Shown here: positions 19,626 through 28,057 of the stretch, piece by piece
How positions within the stretch are numbered: position 1 is the stretch's first letter
Layout: each line of letters starts with the position of its first letter
NCBI GenBank assembly: GCA_046297935.1
Contig: JBKBHA010000007.1
Span: 147,713 to 211,712 of the forward strand
DNA length: 64,000 nucleotides
Direction: 5' to 3'
Origin: CAYMZZ01 sp046297935
Lineage (GTDB): Bacteria > Bacteroidota > Bacteroidia > Chitinophagales > Chitinophagaceae
Notes under the pieces: model-generated
Database searches by the model: none
Told to the model about the DNA's origin: nothing
Seen by the model: the letters and a program-made list of their open reading frames with translations, nothing else
Position numbers and translations under genes: made by a program

Positions 19626-20432
19626 TGACTGTTGGTAAAGTTAGGGCAGGAGCTGTTGGTCGCAAACAGGAAATACATTTTCTGCCAGCTTTATCAGTTT
19701 AATGACCAGCTTGGTGGAGTGATGCCGTGGCCGATGAATGAGCAGATTATCTTGCGTGCATACCCGTTAAAAAACGAACGGACGTGTTTTCTCATGTGAT
19801 TGCAACGGGGGAGGTATCTACTTCCCCTTCTTTAAAAAATAACCAAAAACCTGACTGTAATGACTAAATCTAATTTATGCCGAGTGTCCCGAAGGCCTAA
19901 TGGGAAAAATGGCTTCGTCCTCCGAGAACACCCTTTTGTCATTTTGTTGACCCGTTCTATGGATAATTTTCGAACGCAGCCTGTCGAATTCATTAACTTG
20001 TAATACAATGTTGCCCGAAAGTGTCCGTGTTTCGCTTTCTGCGAGCAGTTGCCGGCAAAGTGATCAGAAATAGTACTTCGTCATTTTCTGATGGCTTTTC
20101 AAATCAATTCAGGGCTGGCACTGTTGCATTTTTGGGCAGCGGCGACAACATGTTCGCGCGCTAACCACTTCCCACTCAACATGCGACCAGATTATCCGCA
20201 TAAGTTCTTTCCGGATGAGCGAGCCGGTATGTCCTTTTGGCTCTGCCTGGCCACGTCATCTGCTGAAAGTCCGGGTCACCAGATCGATTAGTTCGGTCCT
20301 GTTGACCAGATTACATACCGACTATTGTTGTTGGAAACAATATAGTCGTACGCAGGCCCCTGTACCATAGTGCGGGCTGGAAGCAGATGCCTGCAATATA
20401 AGAGCTTATTTAAACCTTAACCGCCTTAGACT
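19626..20432. other. Long intergenic region
   Basis: About 800 bases without a convincing gene. The one short ORF has no family features. A hairpin lies at 20319-20348 (CGACTATTGTT and a near-complement ending ATATAGTCG), about 85 bases upstream of the LytTR gene. The GC content looks like the genome, so this may hold an unrecognised RNA, a decayed gene or a long leader. Confidence 0.4.
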
Positions 20433-20816
20433 ATGTGGGTTCAACCATTCTTTTTTATTCGCGTGGGGCGAAAATATGTGAAGATTAATCTGTACGAGAT
20501 AGTCTATATCGAGTCGCTTGCCAACTACATCAAAATATTTACGGATGTGGGCACATATCTCACGCCCATGACGATGAAGCAATGCATCCGGATGCTGCCT
20601 GACCATTTGTTCAGTCGAATAAATCGTGGTACCATCGTTCCCATTCATCGTATACTTTCCTTTGATAAAGATGGCGTTACTCTGGAAGGCAAGAAATTCT
20701 CTTTTGGTGAGGGCTGCAAGAAAGAACTGGAAGCCCGCATAGAAAAACTCACGCACGAACAAACACAAGCCATCTGCGCTCTGAAGCAGGAACAAGGGGG
20801 TAAAAGTTTCGGTTAA
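20433..20816 (+). CDS. Stand-alone LytTR DNA-binding protein
   Basis: 127 residues that are almost entirely a LytTR domain: FFIRVGRKYVKINLYEIVYIES, then NYIKIFTDVG, FSRINRGTIVPIHRI and VTLEGKKFSFG. LytTR domains bind DNA with a beta fold and usually sit behind a receiver. Here no receiver is present and no sensor kinase is adjacent, so the trigger is unknown. A strong terminator follows directly, so it is transcribed alone. Confidence 0.9.
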   Translation: MWVQPFFFIRVGRKYVKINLYEIVYIESLANYIKIFTDVGTYLTPMTMKQCIRMLPDHLFSRINRGTIVPIHRILSFDKDGVTLEGKKFSFGEGCKKELEARIEKLTHEQTQAICALKQEQGGKSFG

Positions 20817-20830
20817 GGCCGTTAGTAGCA

Positions 20831-20858
20831 GGGGCGGCTGTGGGCCGCTCCATTTTTT
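20831..20858 (+). terminator. Rho-independent terminator after the LytTR gene
   Basis: GGGGCGGC (20831-20838) pairs with GCCGCTCC (20844-20851, one G-U pair) over a 5-nt loop and is followed by ATTTTTT. Confidence 0.9.
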
Positions 20859-20907
20859 AAGCGTTCAACAAGGTAGCTGCTTTCTCATGGCAGTTGTCAG
20901 ACTGTCC

Positions 20908-20929
20908 GGAGGGGATTTCTATCCCCTCC
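20908..20929. terminator. Hairpin downstream of the Nudix gene
   Basis: A 9-bp perfect stem GGAGGGGAT / ATCCCCTCC with a TTCT loop. It lies 40 bases past the stop of the minus-strand Nudix gene. No strong T-run follows on the minus strand, so it could be a weak terminator or a plain RNA hairpin. Confidence 0.5.
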
Positions 20930-20967
20930 TTCTTTCCATAATGTGCCTTTTGGGTTGCGGCTCCTGT

Positions 20968-21438
20968 TCAGAACAGGGGCCGCTCTTTTATAATCCTGGC
21001 AACAATTTTATCAATGGGAAGATTTACCGATTGATCGGAGAACCGATCCCAGTCGATGAAGCGAAAAGTTTCGATTTCTCCCTTTTCCCTGTAAACGGTC
21101 AATTGGTTGTCATCAAAGTCGAATTCTTTTTCGCGCAGAGCCACCCGAATGGGCTCAAGTGCCTGCACCTGATAATAAATGGACAGAATTTGGTGCGCTT
21201 TGTTGAAAGCAGAGGGCTGAAAAAAATCGGTTGTATAAATATGATCAAGGACTTCAACGGCCAGGCCCATTTCTTCCACGAACTCGCGCTTCAGACAGTC
21301 ACGGGTGCCTTCCCCCAACTCCATCCCACCGCCGGGAAATTTGGTGTAAAAGGACCCGCGTATATATTCATCGCTAACCAGAATTTGCCGGGCTTCATTT
21401 ATCAAGATACCGTAAACACGAATAGTGATACTTTCCAT
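20968..21438 (-). CDS. Nudix hydrolase
   Basis: 156 residues with a complete Nudix box at residues 37-59 (G37, E43, R51-E52, E55-E56, G58). Nudix enzymes hydrolyse nucleoside diphosphates linked to another group; the specific substrate cannot be read from the sequence. Six bases separate its start from the stop of the corA gene upstream, so the two are probably co-transcribed. Confidence 0.92.
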   Translation of the reverse strand: MESITIRVYGILINEARQILVSDEYIRGSFYTKFPGGGMELGEGTRDCLKREFVEEMGLAVEVLDHIYTTDFFQPSAFNKAHQILSIYYQVQALEPIRVALREKEFDFDDNQLTVYREKGEIETFRFIDWDRFSDQSVNLPIDKIVARIIKERPLF

Positions 21439-21444
21439 TCGGAA

Positions 21445-22383
21445 TCAGACGATTTTCTTCCGTAAAAATAACCAGCCAATAACGAGTGATATCATAAGCG
21501 ACAGCAGAACGACCAGGTAAAATGCATTGGGAGAATTTTCGAAACCGTTGGGAACGTTCATGCCAAACAAACTGGCAATCAACACAGGAAAAGTTAATAC
21601 GATAGTGATTACCGACAGGCGTTTTAACACCTGGTTTTGATTATTGGCGATGATACTGGCGAAGGCGTCGAGGGTGCTGCTTAAAATGGTGGTGTACACG
21701 TTGGCCATTTCAAGGGCCTGCGAATTATCGACGATCAAATCGTTCAGGAACTCACGTTCTTCTTCATTCAGCCCCATAAAATTCGTTCGTTCCAGTTTCA
21801 TAAAAAGCAGCTCATTCGAACGCAGCGCTGTCACAAAATAAACAAGACTTTTCTGAATCCTCATCAGCTCAAGCAGGTATTCATTTCGGCTGGAGTCGTA
21901 TAATTTTTGTTCAAACACATTCCTGCGCTGATTGATCTCCTTGAGATGTTCCATGAAATTCTGAACAACCTTTTCAAATATTTTCAACACCATCATATTC
22001 TTCTTATCGGCATTGCGGTTTTGAAAACTGTTCAGAAACTTCTTGATAGCAGTATTTTCAAAGGAGTTAACCGTCAGAATCTGATTATGGGTCAGAATGA
22101 TACAAATGGGAATAGTAATATAGTAGGCATCACTATCGTTGAAAGAATTATTCTCTGTGGGCGTTTTTATCACAATCAGCCGCACATTGTCTTCTTTCTC
22201 GAATCGACTGCGCTCATCAATATCCAGCGAATCGGTTAAAAAGTCGAGAGGGATCTCCAGTTCCTCCGACAATTCACTAAACTCCTCCTGTTTGAGTGGA
22301 GGCAACACGTTGATCCAGGCTGCATCCTCCGGACGATCCACTTCCTGAGTGCGATGATTGATATTTTGAAAGTACTGTACCAA
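21445..22383 (-). CDS. corA: CorA-family Mg2+/divalent cation channel
   Basis: 312 residues: a cytoplasmic N-terminal domain with long helices and two C-terminal transmembrane segments. The signature GMN is at residues 274-276 (FGMNVPNG) at the end of TM1, and the chain ends in a basic RKKIV tail. It forms pentameric Mg2+ channels in the inner membrane. Its start lies 3 bases from the stop of dapF, indicating a shared transcript dapF-corA-nudix. Confidence 0.95.
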   Translation of the reverse strand: MVQYFQNINHRTQEVDRPEDAAWINVLPPLKQEEFSELSEELEIPLDFLTDSLDIDERSRFEKEDNVRLIVIKTPTENNSFNDSDAYYITIPICIILTHNQILTVNSFENTAIKKFLNSFQNRNADKKNMMVLKIFEKVVQNFMEHLKEINQRRNVFEQKLYDSSRNEYLLELMRIQKSLVYFVTALRSNELLFMKLERTNFMGLNEEEREFLNDLIVDNSQALEMANVYTTILSSTLDAFASIIANNQNQVLKRLSVITIVLTFPVLIASLFGMNVPNGFENSPNAFYLVVLLSLMISLVIGWLFLRKKIV

Positions 22384-22386
22384 GAA

Positions 22387-23163
22387 TTAAACTTTTCCCT
22401 CAAACACCCGCTCTGCAGGTCCACTCAACCAGATATTTTCGTAGCGGTCTTCGTCGAGACGATCGAATTCAACACTGAGGGTGCCGCCCAGGGTTTTAAC
22501 CTGTACGTCATTGTACCCGTTTTCATTGTGATAACAAACCAGTGCAGAGGCAGTAACGCCGGTGCCGCAGGAATAGGTTTCGTCTTCCACGCCCCGCTCG
22601 TAGGTGCGGACAATGATTTCATGGTCGCCCACCTGCTCCACAAAGTTTACGTTGATGCCTGTCTCTTCAAAGTCTTTGCTGTACCGGATATCATGTCCTT
22701 TCTTGTACACATCCAGTTCCATTACATCGTTCACCAGCTTCACATAGTGTGGCGAACCAGTATTCAGTATAAAGTCGCCGTGGGCTTTCTTCACTTTAAC
22801 TACATCCGCCATTTTCAATGAAACTACGCCGTCGAGGTCAATTTCGGCCTCGTGTTCGCCATCAACAGCCAGGAACCGATAAGTGCTGCGGTGGATGCCG
22901 AGATGATAGGCAAACTTCACAATGCAGCGGCCGCCGTTACCACACATGCTGCCTTCACGCCCATCTGAATTGTGGTAGCGCATCTCAAAATCGTAGCCCT
23001 CTTTGTTGTTAAGTAGCATAAAGCCATCGGCTCCCACGCCAAAGCGCCGATCGCAAAGCCGCCGGATGGTATCGTCATTCAAATGGTTGAATGCGCCATT
23101 TCGGTTGTCGACAATGATAAAGTCGTTGCCTGTTCCCTGATATTTTACAAATTCTAGTGCCAT
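22387..23163 (-). CDS. dapF: Diaminopimelate epimerase
   Basis: 258 residues. It converts LL- to meso-diaminopimelate for lysine and peptidoglycan synthesis. The two catalytic cysteines are visible: C74 in MCGNGGRC and C199 in YSCGTGVTAS. The N-terminal KYQGTGNDF is diagnostic. First gene of the dapF-corA-nudix run. Confidence 0.97.
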   Translation of the reverse strand: MALEFVKYQGTGNDFIIVDNRNGAFNHLNDDTIRRLCDRRFGVGADGFMLLNNKEGYDFEMRYHNSDGREGSMCGNGGRCIVKFAYHLGIHRSTYRFLAVDGEHEAEIDLDGVVSLKMADVVKVKKAHGDFILNTGSPHYVKLVNDVMELDVYKKGHDIRYSKDFEETGINVNFVEQVGDHEIIVRTYERGVEDETYSCGTGVTASALVCYHNENGYNDVQVKTLGGTLSVEFDRLDEDRYENIWLSGPAERVFEGKV

Positions 23164-23260
23164 AGTTCCGGAGCAAAGTTAAACGCTGAATTCGGGAATT
23201 GGTTAAAATGTCAAGGTAGACCTGCAAATGGTTGAATTCCCCACACAAACAACTGTTCAA

Positions 23261-24139
23261 TCAGGAAAGTGATTCGGCTTTTTCAATGAATGTCTTTATA
23301 AGCGTTTCCACCGCTGCCTTGCCGTCTTTTGAAAAATTTTGCAGCACACGGTTGGCGACAATCGCGTTCAGTGCCAGGCAATGGTGGCCAAGTAAACTGC
23401 CCAGTCCGTAAATGGCAGAAGTTTCCATTTCGAAGTTGCTGATGCGGTGGGGGCCGAAACGAAAATCGGTGAGCCTGTTGATCAGATTGGGATTTCGAAC
23501 ACCGAGGCGTAGAACGCGCCCTTGCGGGCCATAAAATCCGGGGCAGGTTACCGTGATGCCCTGGTGAAATCCATTTACAAAATGTTTTAGCAGGGAAGGA
23601 GCGGCGCTATGGATATAGGGCATGCTCATGGGTGCTGTTATCTGTGTGTGGGTTATGAACGATTGCAGCAATTGTTTTTCTTCTTCGTTCTGTTCCATCC
23701 GGTAAAAATGCAGGAGGTTATCAACCCCCAACCCGTGAGTGCTGGCCACCAGCGAATCTACCGGGATATCCGCCTGCAGCGAGCCGGAGGTGCCAAGGCG
23801 GATGATATTCAGGCTCCGTAGTTTCTCGTTGGACTGACGGGTATCGAAGTCGATGTTGGCCAGGGCGTCTAACTCATTTATCACTATATCAATATTGTCT
23901 GGACCAATGCCTGACGACAGCACGGTCAGTCTTTTTTTGCCAACCCGACCCGTGTGCGATACAAATTCGCGGTGCTTTTGACGAACTTCTATTTCATCGA
24001 AATACTTGCTTACCTCGGCCACGCGGTCGGGGTCGCCAACCGTGATAATCGTGTCGGCAATTTCCTCCGGGCGCAGGTCGAGGTGATAAACCGCCCCCCT
24101 TGTATTGATGATCAGTTCTGATTCGGCAATCCGGCCCAT
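23261..24139 (-). CDS. Nucleoside phosphorylase (uridine phosphorylase-like)
   Basis: 292 residues of the PNP/UDP phosphorylase fold. ITVGDPDRV near the N-terminus binds phosphate, RLGTSGSLQ and the FEMETSAIYG segment bind nucleoside (glutamate and methionine contact the ribose). It cleaves nucleosides to base and ribose 1-phosphate for salvage. The length and the N-terminal extension fit uridine phosphorylase-like members in Bacteroidota, but the base specificity is not certain. Confidence 0.9.
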   Translation of the reverse strand: MGRIAESELIINTRGAVYHLDLRPEEIADTIITVGDPDRVAEVSKYFDEIEVRQKHREFVSHTGRVGKKRLTVLSSGIGPDNIDIVINELDALANIDFDTRQSNEKLRSLNIIRLGTSGSLQADIPVDSLVASTHGLGVDNLLHFYRMEQNEEEKQLLQSFITHTQITAPMSMPYIHSAAPSLLKHFVNGFHQGITVTCPGFYGPQGRVLRLGVRNPNLINRLTDFRFGPHRISNFEMETSAIYGLGSLLGHHCLALNAIVANRVLQNFSKDGKAAVETLIKTFIEKAESLS

Positions 24140-24216
24140 AAACAGGAATTTCAGTAGTTTGCAATAGGACTATTCAACGAAAATACCCTATTTTTGCCAT
24201 CCTTTAATTCAGAAAA

Positions 24217-24287
24217 GGTCCTTTGGCCGAGTGGCTAGGCAGAGCTCTGCAAAAGCTCGTACAGCGGTTCGAATCCGCTAGGGACCT
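24217..24287 (+). tRNA. tRNA-Cys (GCA)
   Basis: A 71-base cloverleaf. Acceptor GGTCCTT pairs with AGGGACC (one G-U), the anticodon stem GAGCT/AGCTC carries a CTGCAAA loop with anticodon GCA at 24249-24251, the T-loop has TTCGAAT, and the discriminator base is T, as in tRNA-Cys. CCA is not encoded. Confidence 0.96.
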
Positions 24288-24318
24288 CCCTTAACCGCCG
24301 AAGTGTAGGCTTAGGCGG

Positions 24319-24362
24319 AAAGCCAAAAGTAAAGACTCAATATGGGTTTTGCTTTTGGCTTT
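24319..24362 (+). terminator. Probable terminator after tRNA-Cys
   Basis: AAAGCCAAAAG (24319-24329) and its exact complement (24352-24362) form an 11-bp stem with a 22-nt loop, followed by a T-rich stretch. An additional small CCGCC...GGCGG hairpin lies between it and the tRNA. Confidence 0.6.
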
Positions 24363-24455
24363 GTGTTTATTCTGAATCTTTCTGCTAAACTCGGCCCGTA
24401 ACTTTGAACTCTTGGGCGCTGATGCCGTTATCCTTTCAAACCAAATTTTTGCAAA

Positions 24456-25172
24456 ATGACAGTATTAAATAACAAAGTCGCGTATATAACCGGAGGTAGT
24501 AAAGGTATTGGCCTCGGTATAGCAAAAGCGTTATTGGATAAGGGTATGAGAGTTGCCATCTCGAGTCGCTCGCTACAATCGGCAGAAGCTGCTGCGAAAA
24601 CTTTGGGAGCAGACGATGGTAAATTACTGGCGGTAGAGTCAGACGTCAGTTCGCTCGCTTCAGAACAAAAAGCGGTGGCCAACATTCTGAAGCATTTTGG
24701 CCAGTTGGATGTAGTGGTTGCCAACGCTGGCGTAGGACACCTGGTTGGATTTGAAGAATTAACGGAACAACAGTGGAATGAAACCATCAATACCAACCTG
24801 ACGGGAGTTTTTCACACAGTGAAATCGTCGATCGACGCATTGAAACAATCAAAAGGTTATGTAATTACCATTGCCAGCCTTGCAGGCACCAATTTTTTTG
24901 AAAGAGGTACGGCATATAACGCCAGCAAGTTTGGACTGGTTGGATTTTCGCAGGCTTTGATGATGGATGTACGTAAATATGGTATTAAGGTTACGACCAT
25001 CATGCCGGGATCTGTTGCAACTGAATTCAACAATCATACTGTTAGTGAAGCCGACGCATGGAAAATACAGCCCGAAGATATTGGACAGATTGTAACTGAT
25101 TTACTCGAAATGCATCCGCGGACCCTACCCAGTAAAGTGGAAGTAAGGCCGGCAATGCCTGGTAAAGGCTGA
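24456..25172 (+). CDS. Short-chain dehydrogenase/reductase
   Basis: 238 residues of the classical SDR fold. The NAD(P) motif TGGSKGIG is at 12-19, NAG at 90-92, catalytic S141, and Y154-x3-K158. The R/S-rich stretch after beta-2 (SSRSL) suggests NADP(H). Substrate unknown; it is closest in layout to 3-ketoacyl-ACP reductase-like SDRs. It stands alone between tRNA-Cys and an RNA-binding protein gene. Confidence 0.92.
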   Translation: MTVLNNKVAYITGGSKGIGLGIAKALLDKGMRVAISSRSLQSAEAAAKTLGADDGKLLAVESDVSSLASEQKAVANILKHFGQLDVVVANAGVGHLVGFEELTEQQWNETINTNLTGVFHTVKSSIDALKQSKGYVITIASLAGTNFFERGTAYNASKFGLVGFSQALMMDVRKYGIKVTTIMPGSVATEFNNHTVSEADAWKIQPEDIGQIVTDLLEMHPRTLPSKVEVRPAMPGKG

Positions 25173-25412
25173 ACAGTTTAACCACAGGAGGAAACAGCCG
25201 AAGTAGACACATCGGCTGCTTCCTTCAAATCTTTCGTCAAAATAAATTTGAACAGTCCGGAAATAAGTGGTATCTTCATTGTATTGAACATTAGTTCTCC
25301 TTCATCTAGTCTGGATCAGTTTTAATTTTTACGCTTCTTCAGGTATCAATTTCTTCTCCTCTTTTCTCTTGTAGTAGTCCTTCTGTTATTTTTAATTAAT
25401 CAATCATTTAGT

Positions 25413-25685
25413 ATGACAAACATGTATGTGTCAAACCTGGGCTTTCATGTCCGGGAAGAAGATCTGAAGGACTTATTCGGGTCATTTGGAGAAGTTTTAG
25501 CAGCAAAAGTTATTATGGACCGTGAAACTGGTCGCAGCCGTGGCTTTGGTTTTGTGGAAATGCAATCTGCGGAAGAAGCAAACCAGGCGATGACTTCGCT
25601 TAACAACAAAGAAATTGAAGGCCGCAATATTTCTGTTAGCGTAGCGCGGGAAAGGGAAAGCCGCCCTCAACGCTCACGCTGGTAA
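25413..25685 (+). CDS. RRM-type RNA-binding protein
   Basis: 90 residues: one RNA recognition motif with RNP2 (MYVSNL, 4-9) and RNP1 (RGFGFVEM, 43-50) and a short basic tail (ESRPQRSRW). Such small glycine-poor RRM proteins bind single-stranded RNA and are often cold-induced in bacteria. The gene has a 240-base upstream region, longer than its neighbours, that could hold a regulated leader. It ends in a strong terminator. Confidence 0.95.
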   Translation: MTNMYVSNLGFHVREEDLKDLFGSFGEVLAAKVIMDRETGRSRGFGFVEMQSAEEANQAMTSLNNKEIEGRNISVSVARERESRPQRSRW

Positions 25686-25708
25686 AACAGTTCAGCGATT
25701 TTGAAAAA

Positions 25709-25740
25709 AAACTTCGGACTATGTCCGGAGTTTTTTTTTC
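25709..25740. terminator. Bidirectional terminator
   Basis: AAACTTCGGAC (25709-25719) pairs with GTCCGGAGTTT (25723-25733, one wobble) over a TAT loop, with an A-run before and a T-run after. It serves the RRM gene and possibly the convergent KAS III-like gene. Confidence 0.9.
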
Positions 25741-25761
25741 TCCATTACTAAACGAACTGAG

Positions 25762-26835
25762 TCAGCACCTGTAAGTGACTGCATTAATGTTCATGCCTGC
25801 TCCTACGGAAGCGAACATAATAATATCGCCAGCATGCAATTGATGGTCTTGAAGCTTGCCACGTTGTACCAGATCGTATAATGTGGGAATAGTAGCAACA
25901 GAACTGTTGCCGAGCCAGTTGATACTCATGGGCAGTATCTTGTCGGGGACAGCATGGTTGTAGAGTGCAAAAAATCGATGAACAATCGCTTCGTCCATTT
26001 TCTCGTTGGCCTGGTGTAGAAAAATTTTTCTCAGACTTTCTATTGGCTGACCGCTTTCATCGAGGCATCGTTTCATGGCAACTGGTACTTGCGACAAGGC
26101 ATACTCATACACTTTTCTTCCCTTCATTTTAATAAAATGAGTGGCTGAATCGCAATTCGGTAATTCGGATCTTCCCATATCGATGTAATCAACTTCTTCA
26201 ATTGCGTGCGTGGCAACCAGACTTGAAAGCATTCCGGCACCTTCGGACCCAGATTCCTTGAATTCCAGAACCGTGGCGCCAGCTCCATCGCTGAATATCA
26301 TGCTATCGCGATCATAGAGGTCTATCACACGAGACAATGTTTCCGTACCAATCACCAATGCTTTACGCGCAATGCCCGCTTTGAAGAATGCATCGGCCTG
26401 TATAACGCCCTGCAGCCAACCCGGGCAGCCGAACAGTATATCGTAAGCGATACAGGATGGATTGCGAATTCCAAGCGAATGCTTAATTCTGCAGGCCACA
26501 GAAGGAACATTCAATGACTGGTGTGTTTCCGAAAGCACATTACCGAAATTATGGGCCACAATGAGTTGATCAATTTCCTCCGGATTAATGCCACTGTTTT
26601 CGATGGCCGCACGGGCCGCCAGCGCTCCGATATCAGAAGCGTTTAGAGAATCGTCCGCATAACGGCGTTCTTCAATTCCCGTAATCGCCTTAAACTTTCG
26701 GACAATCTCTTCTGAACTTGCCTTTAAGGGCTGCCCATCTGAATAAAAAGTCTGGCGCGCAAAATCCTGGTTGCTTTGTATTTTTTCGGGAATATGGCAT
26801 CCACTTCCTGTTATGATCGTTCGCTGCAGGCTCAT
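25762..26835 (-). CDS. 3-oxoacyl-ACP synthase III-like (FabH-like) enzyme
   Basis: 357 residues from MSLQRTIITG; an in-frame ATG six codons upstream is possible. The thiolase-fold catalytic triad is C137 (FGCPGW), H274 (FLHQAN) and N310 (LGNSSVATIP). FabH starts fatty acid synthesis by condensing an acyl-CoA with malonyl-ACP. The divergence from typical FabH (longer N-terminal loop, FGCPGW rather than ACAGF) suggests a secondary KAS III, used for a special starter or a related head-group reaction, rather than the housekeeping enzyme. Confidence 0.88.
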   Translation of the reverse strand: MSLQRTIITGSGCHIPEKIQSNQDFARQTFYSDGQPLKASSEEIVRKFKAITGIEERRYADDSLNASDIGALAARAAIENSGINPEEIDQLIVAHNFGNVLSETHQSLNVPSVACRIKHSLGIRNPSCIAYDILFGCPGWLQGVIQADAFFKAGIARKALVIGTETLSRVIDLYDRDSMIFSDGAGATVLEFKESGSEGAGMLSSLVATHAIEEVDYIDMGRSELPNCDSATHFIKMKGRKVYEYALSQVPVAMKRCLDESGQPIESLRKIFLHQANEKMDEAIVHRFFALYNHAVPDKILPMSINWLGNSSVATIPTLYDLVQRGKLQDHQLHAGDIIMFASVGAGMNINAVTYRC

Positions 26836-26912
26836 AATCGGGTAAATTACCAAATTGCGTAAAATTTGACAAATTCCATTTAGCTATCTTAGAGTTACGG
26901 AAGCAATCTGGC

Positions 26913-27491
26913 ATGAAAAAACCAGCTTTTTATATTATCAATAGCATTACCGCTTACCGACTGGTCAGCTTTCCGGTACTGATCCTCCTCGTCATTTATG
27001 GACGTTTCGATATTTTCAAATGGATGTTGGGGGTCAGTTTTTTCACAGATGCCATAGATGGCTGGCTATCCCGAAAGTTTGGTGTCACCAGCGTGTTCGG
27101 CTCGCGGCTCGATTCAATCGGAGACGATCTGACGGTGCTGGCCGGCATTATTGGCGTGCTGGTACTCGATGCAAACTTTTTTATCGAAAGATGGATGTAC
27201 GTGGCTGCTTTACTGTTGTTATTGTTGGTGCAGGTCAGCATCGCACTGATCCGTTTTAGAAAACTGACCAGTTTTCATACCTACCTGGCAAAAATTGCGG
27301 CAGTAGCACAAGGGCTTTTTCTGTTGTCGTTTTTCTTCCTGCCCCAGTACGCTCCCTTGCTATTTGTCATTGCAGCCGCAATTACGGCGCTTGATCTGAT
27401 CGAAGAAATTGTAATGGCTTTACTGTTGCCGGAGTGGAAAGCGGACGTAAAGGGGCTGTTTTTTCTAAAAGACAAAATTGTTTCAGAATGA
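26913..27491 (+). CDS. CDP-alcohol phosphatidyltransferase family protein
   Basis: A 192-residue membrane protein with about five to six transmembrane helices. The family signature is at residue 49 onward: DGWLSR, eight residues, then GSRLDSIGD, matching DG-x2-AR-x8-G-x3-D-x3-D except S for A. These enzymes transfer a phosphatidyl group from CDP-diacylglycerol to an alcohol; which alcohol is not evident. Its TGA overlaps the ATG of the next gene, so the two are translated together. Confidence 0.9.
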   Translation: MKKPAFYIINSITAYRLVSFPVLILLVIYGRFDIFKWMLGVSFFTDAIDGWLSRKFGVTSVFGSRLDSIGDDLTVLAGIIGVLVLDANFFIERWMYVAALLLLLLVQVSIALIRFRKLTSFHTYLAKIAAVAQGLFLLSFFFLPQYAPLLFVIAAAITALDLIEEIVMALLLPEWKADVKGLFFLKDKIVSE

Positions 27492-27961
27492 TGAAGTCAT
27501 TTCTTTTGGTTTCGACGTTCTTGTGGTTGCTGCCTCAACTGAATGCACAAGATGAACCGGTTTGGGAGCCGGAAACAAAGGGGAGTTTGGTAAATAAATT
27601 CAAGCCGGAACTCAAGTTGACCTTCCTTATAGATAGTGTGATTCTGGGTGAGAAGAGCTATGCGCTCAACCTGCAGAACACGATGCAAATCGAATTCGAA
27701 AGCGATTACATTCAGGTGTTCGGTGATTATTATATCAAGATCTTTATCTCCAGAAATCAGGAATATGGCGAAAAGTATTACGGATGGCGATGGGATTATC
27801 TGAAGAAGACCGGCTCCACATTTACCAGAATAGGATACAATTACTATTCTCGAATTGAATACGATAAACCGATGCCTTCCAAATTTGCTTCGGGGTCTGG
27901 CTTTGGCACAGAGGGTGAGAAGGATTACCTGATGATTTACTACCGGTACCGCATCGAGTAA
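27488..27961 (+). CDS. Secreted protein of unknown function
   Basis: 157 residues. The start at 27488 (MMKSFLL) overlaps the preceding stop by four bases (ATGA), and gives a clean signal peptide ending in LNAQD; longer starts would lose it. The mature part is beta-rich and has many tyrosines, with no motif I recognise. Coupling to the phosphatidyltransferase suggests an envelope role. Confidence 0.75.
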   Translation: MMKSFLLVSTFLWLLPQLNAQDEPVWEPETKGSLVNKFKPELKLTFLIDSVILGEKSYALNLQNTMQIEFESDYIQVFGDYYIKIFISRNQEYGEKYYGWRWDYLKKTGSTFTRIGYNYYSRIEYDKPMPSKFASGSGFGTEGEKDYLMIYYRYRIE

Positions 27962-28057
27962 ACATTCCATTCATACTTTATAACATTCCATGTCTGATCT
28001 GCTTGATGTCGGCGAGGTGTCAGTATATTTTGCGGCCTGAACGACAAACCAACCAAC

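Noticed and set aside
20091..20291. 66-codon frame in the 19.6-20.4 kb gap
   Set aside because: No signal, domain or neighbour support.
20887..21465. 192-codon plus-strand frame opposite the Nudix gene
   Set aside because: Antisense shadow of a well-supported Nudix gene.
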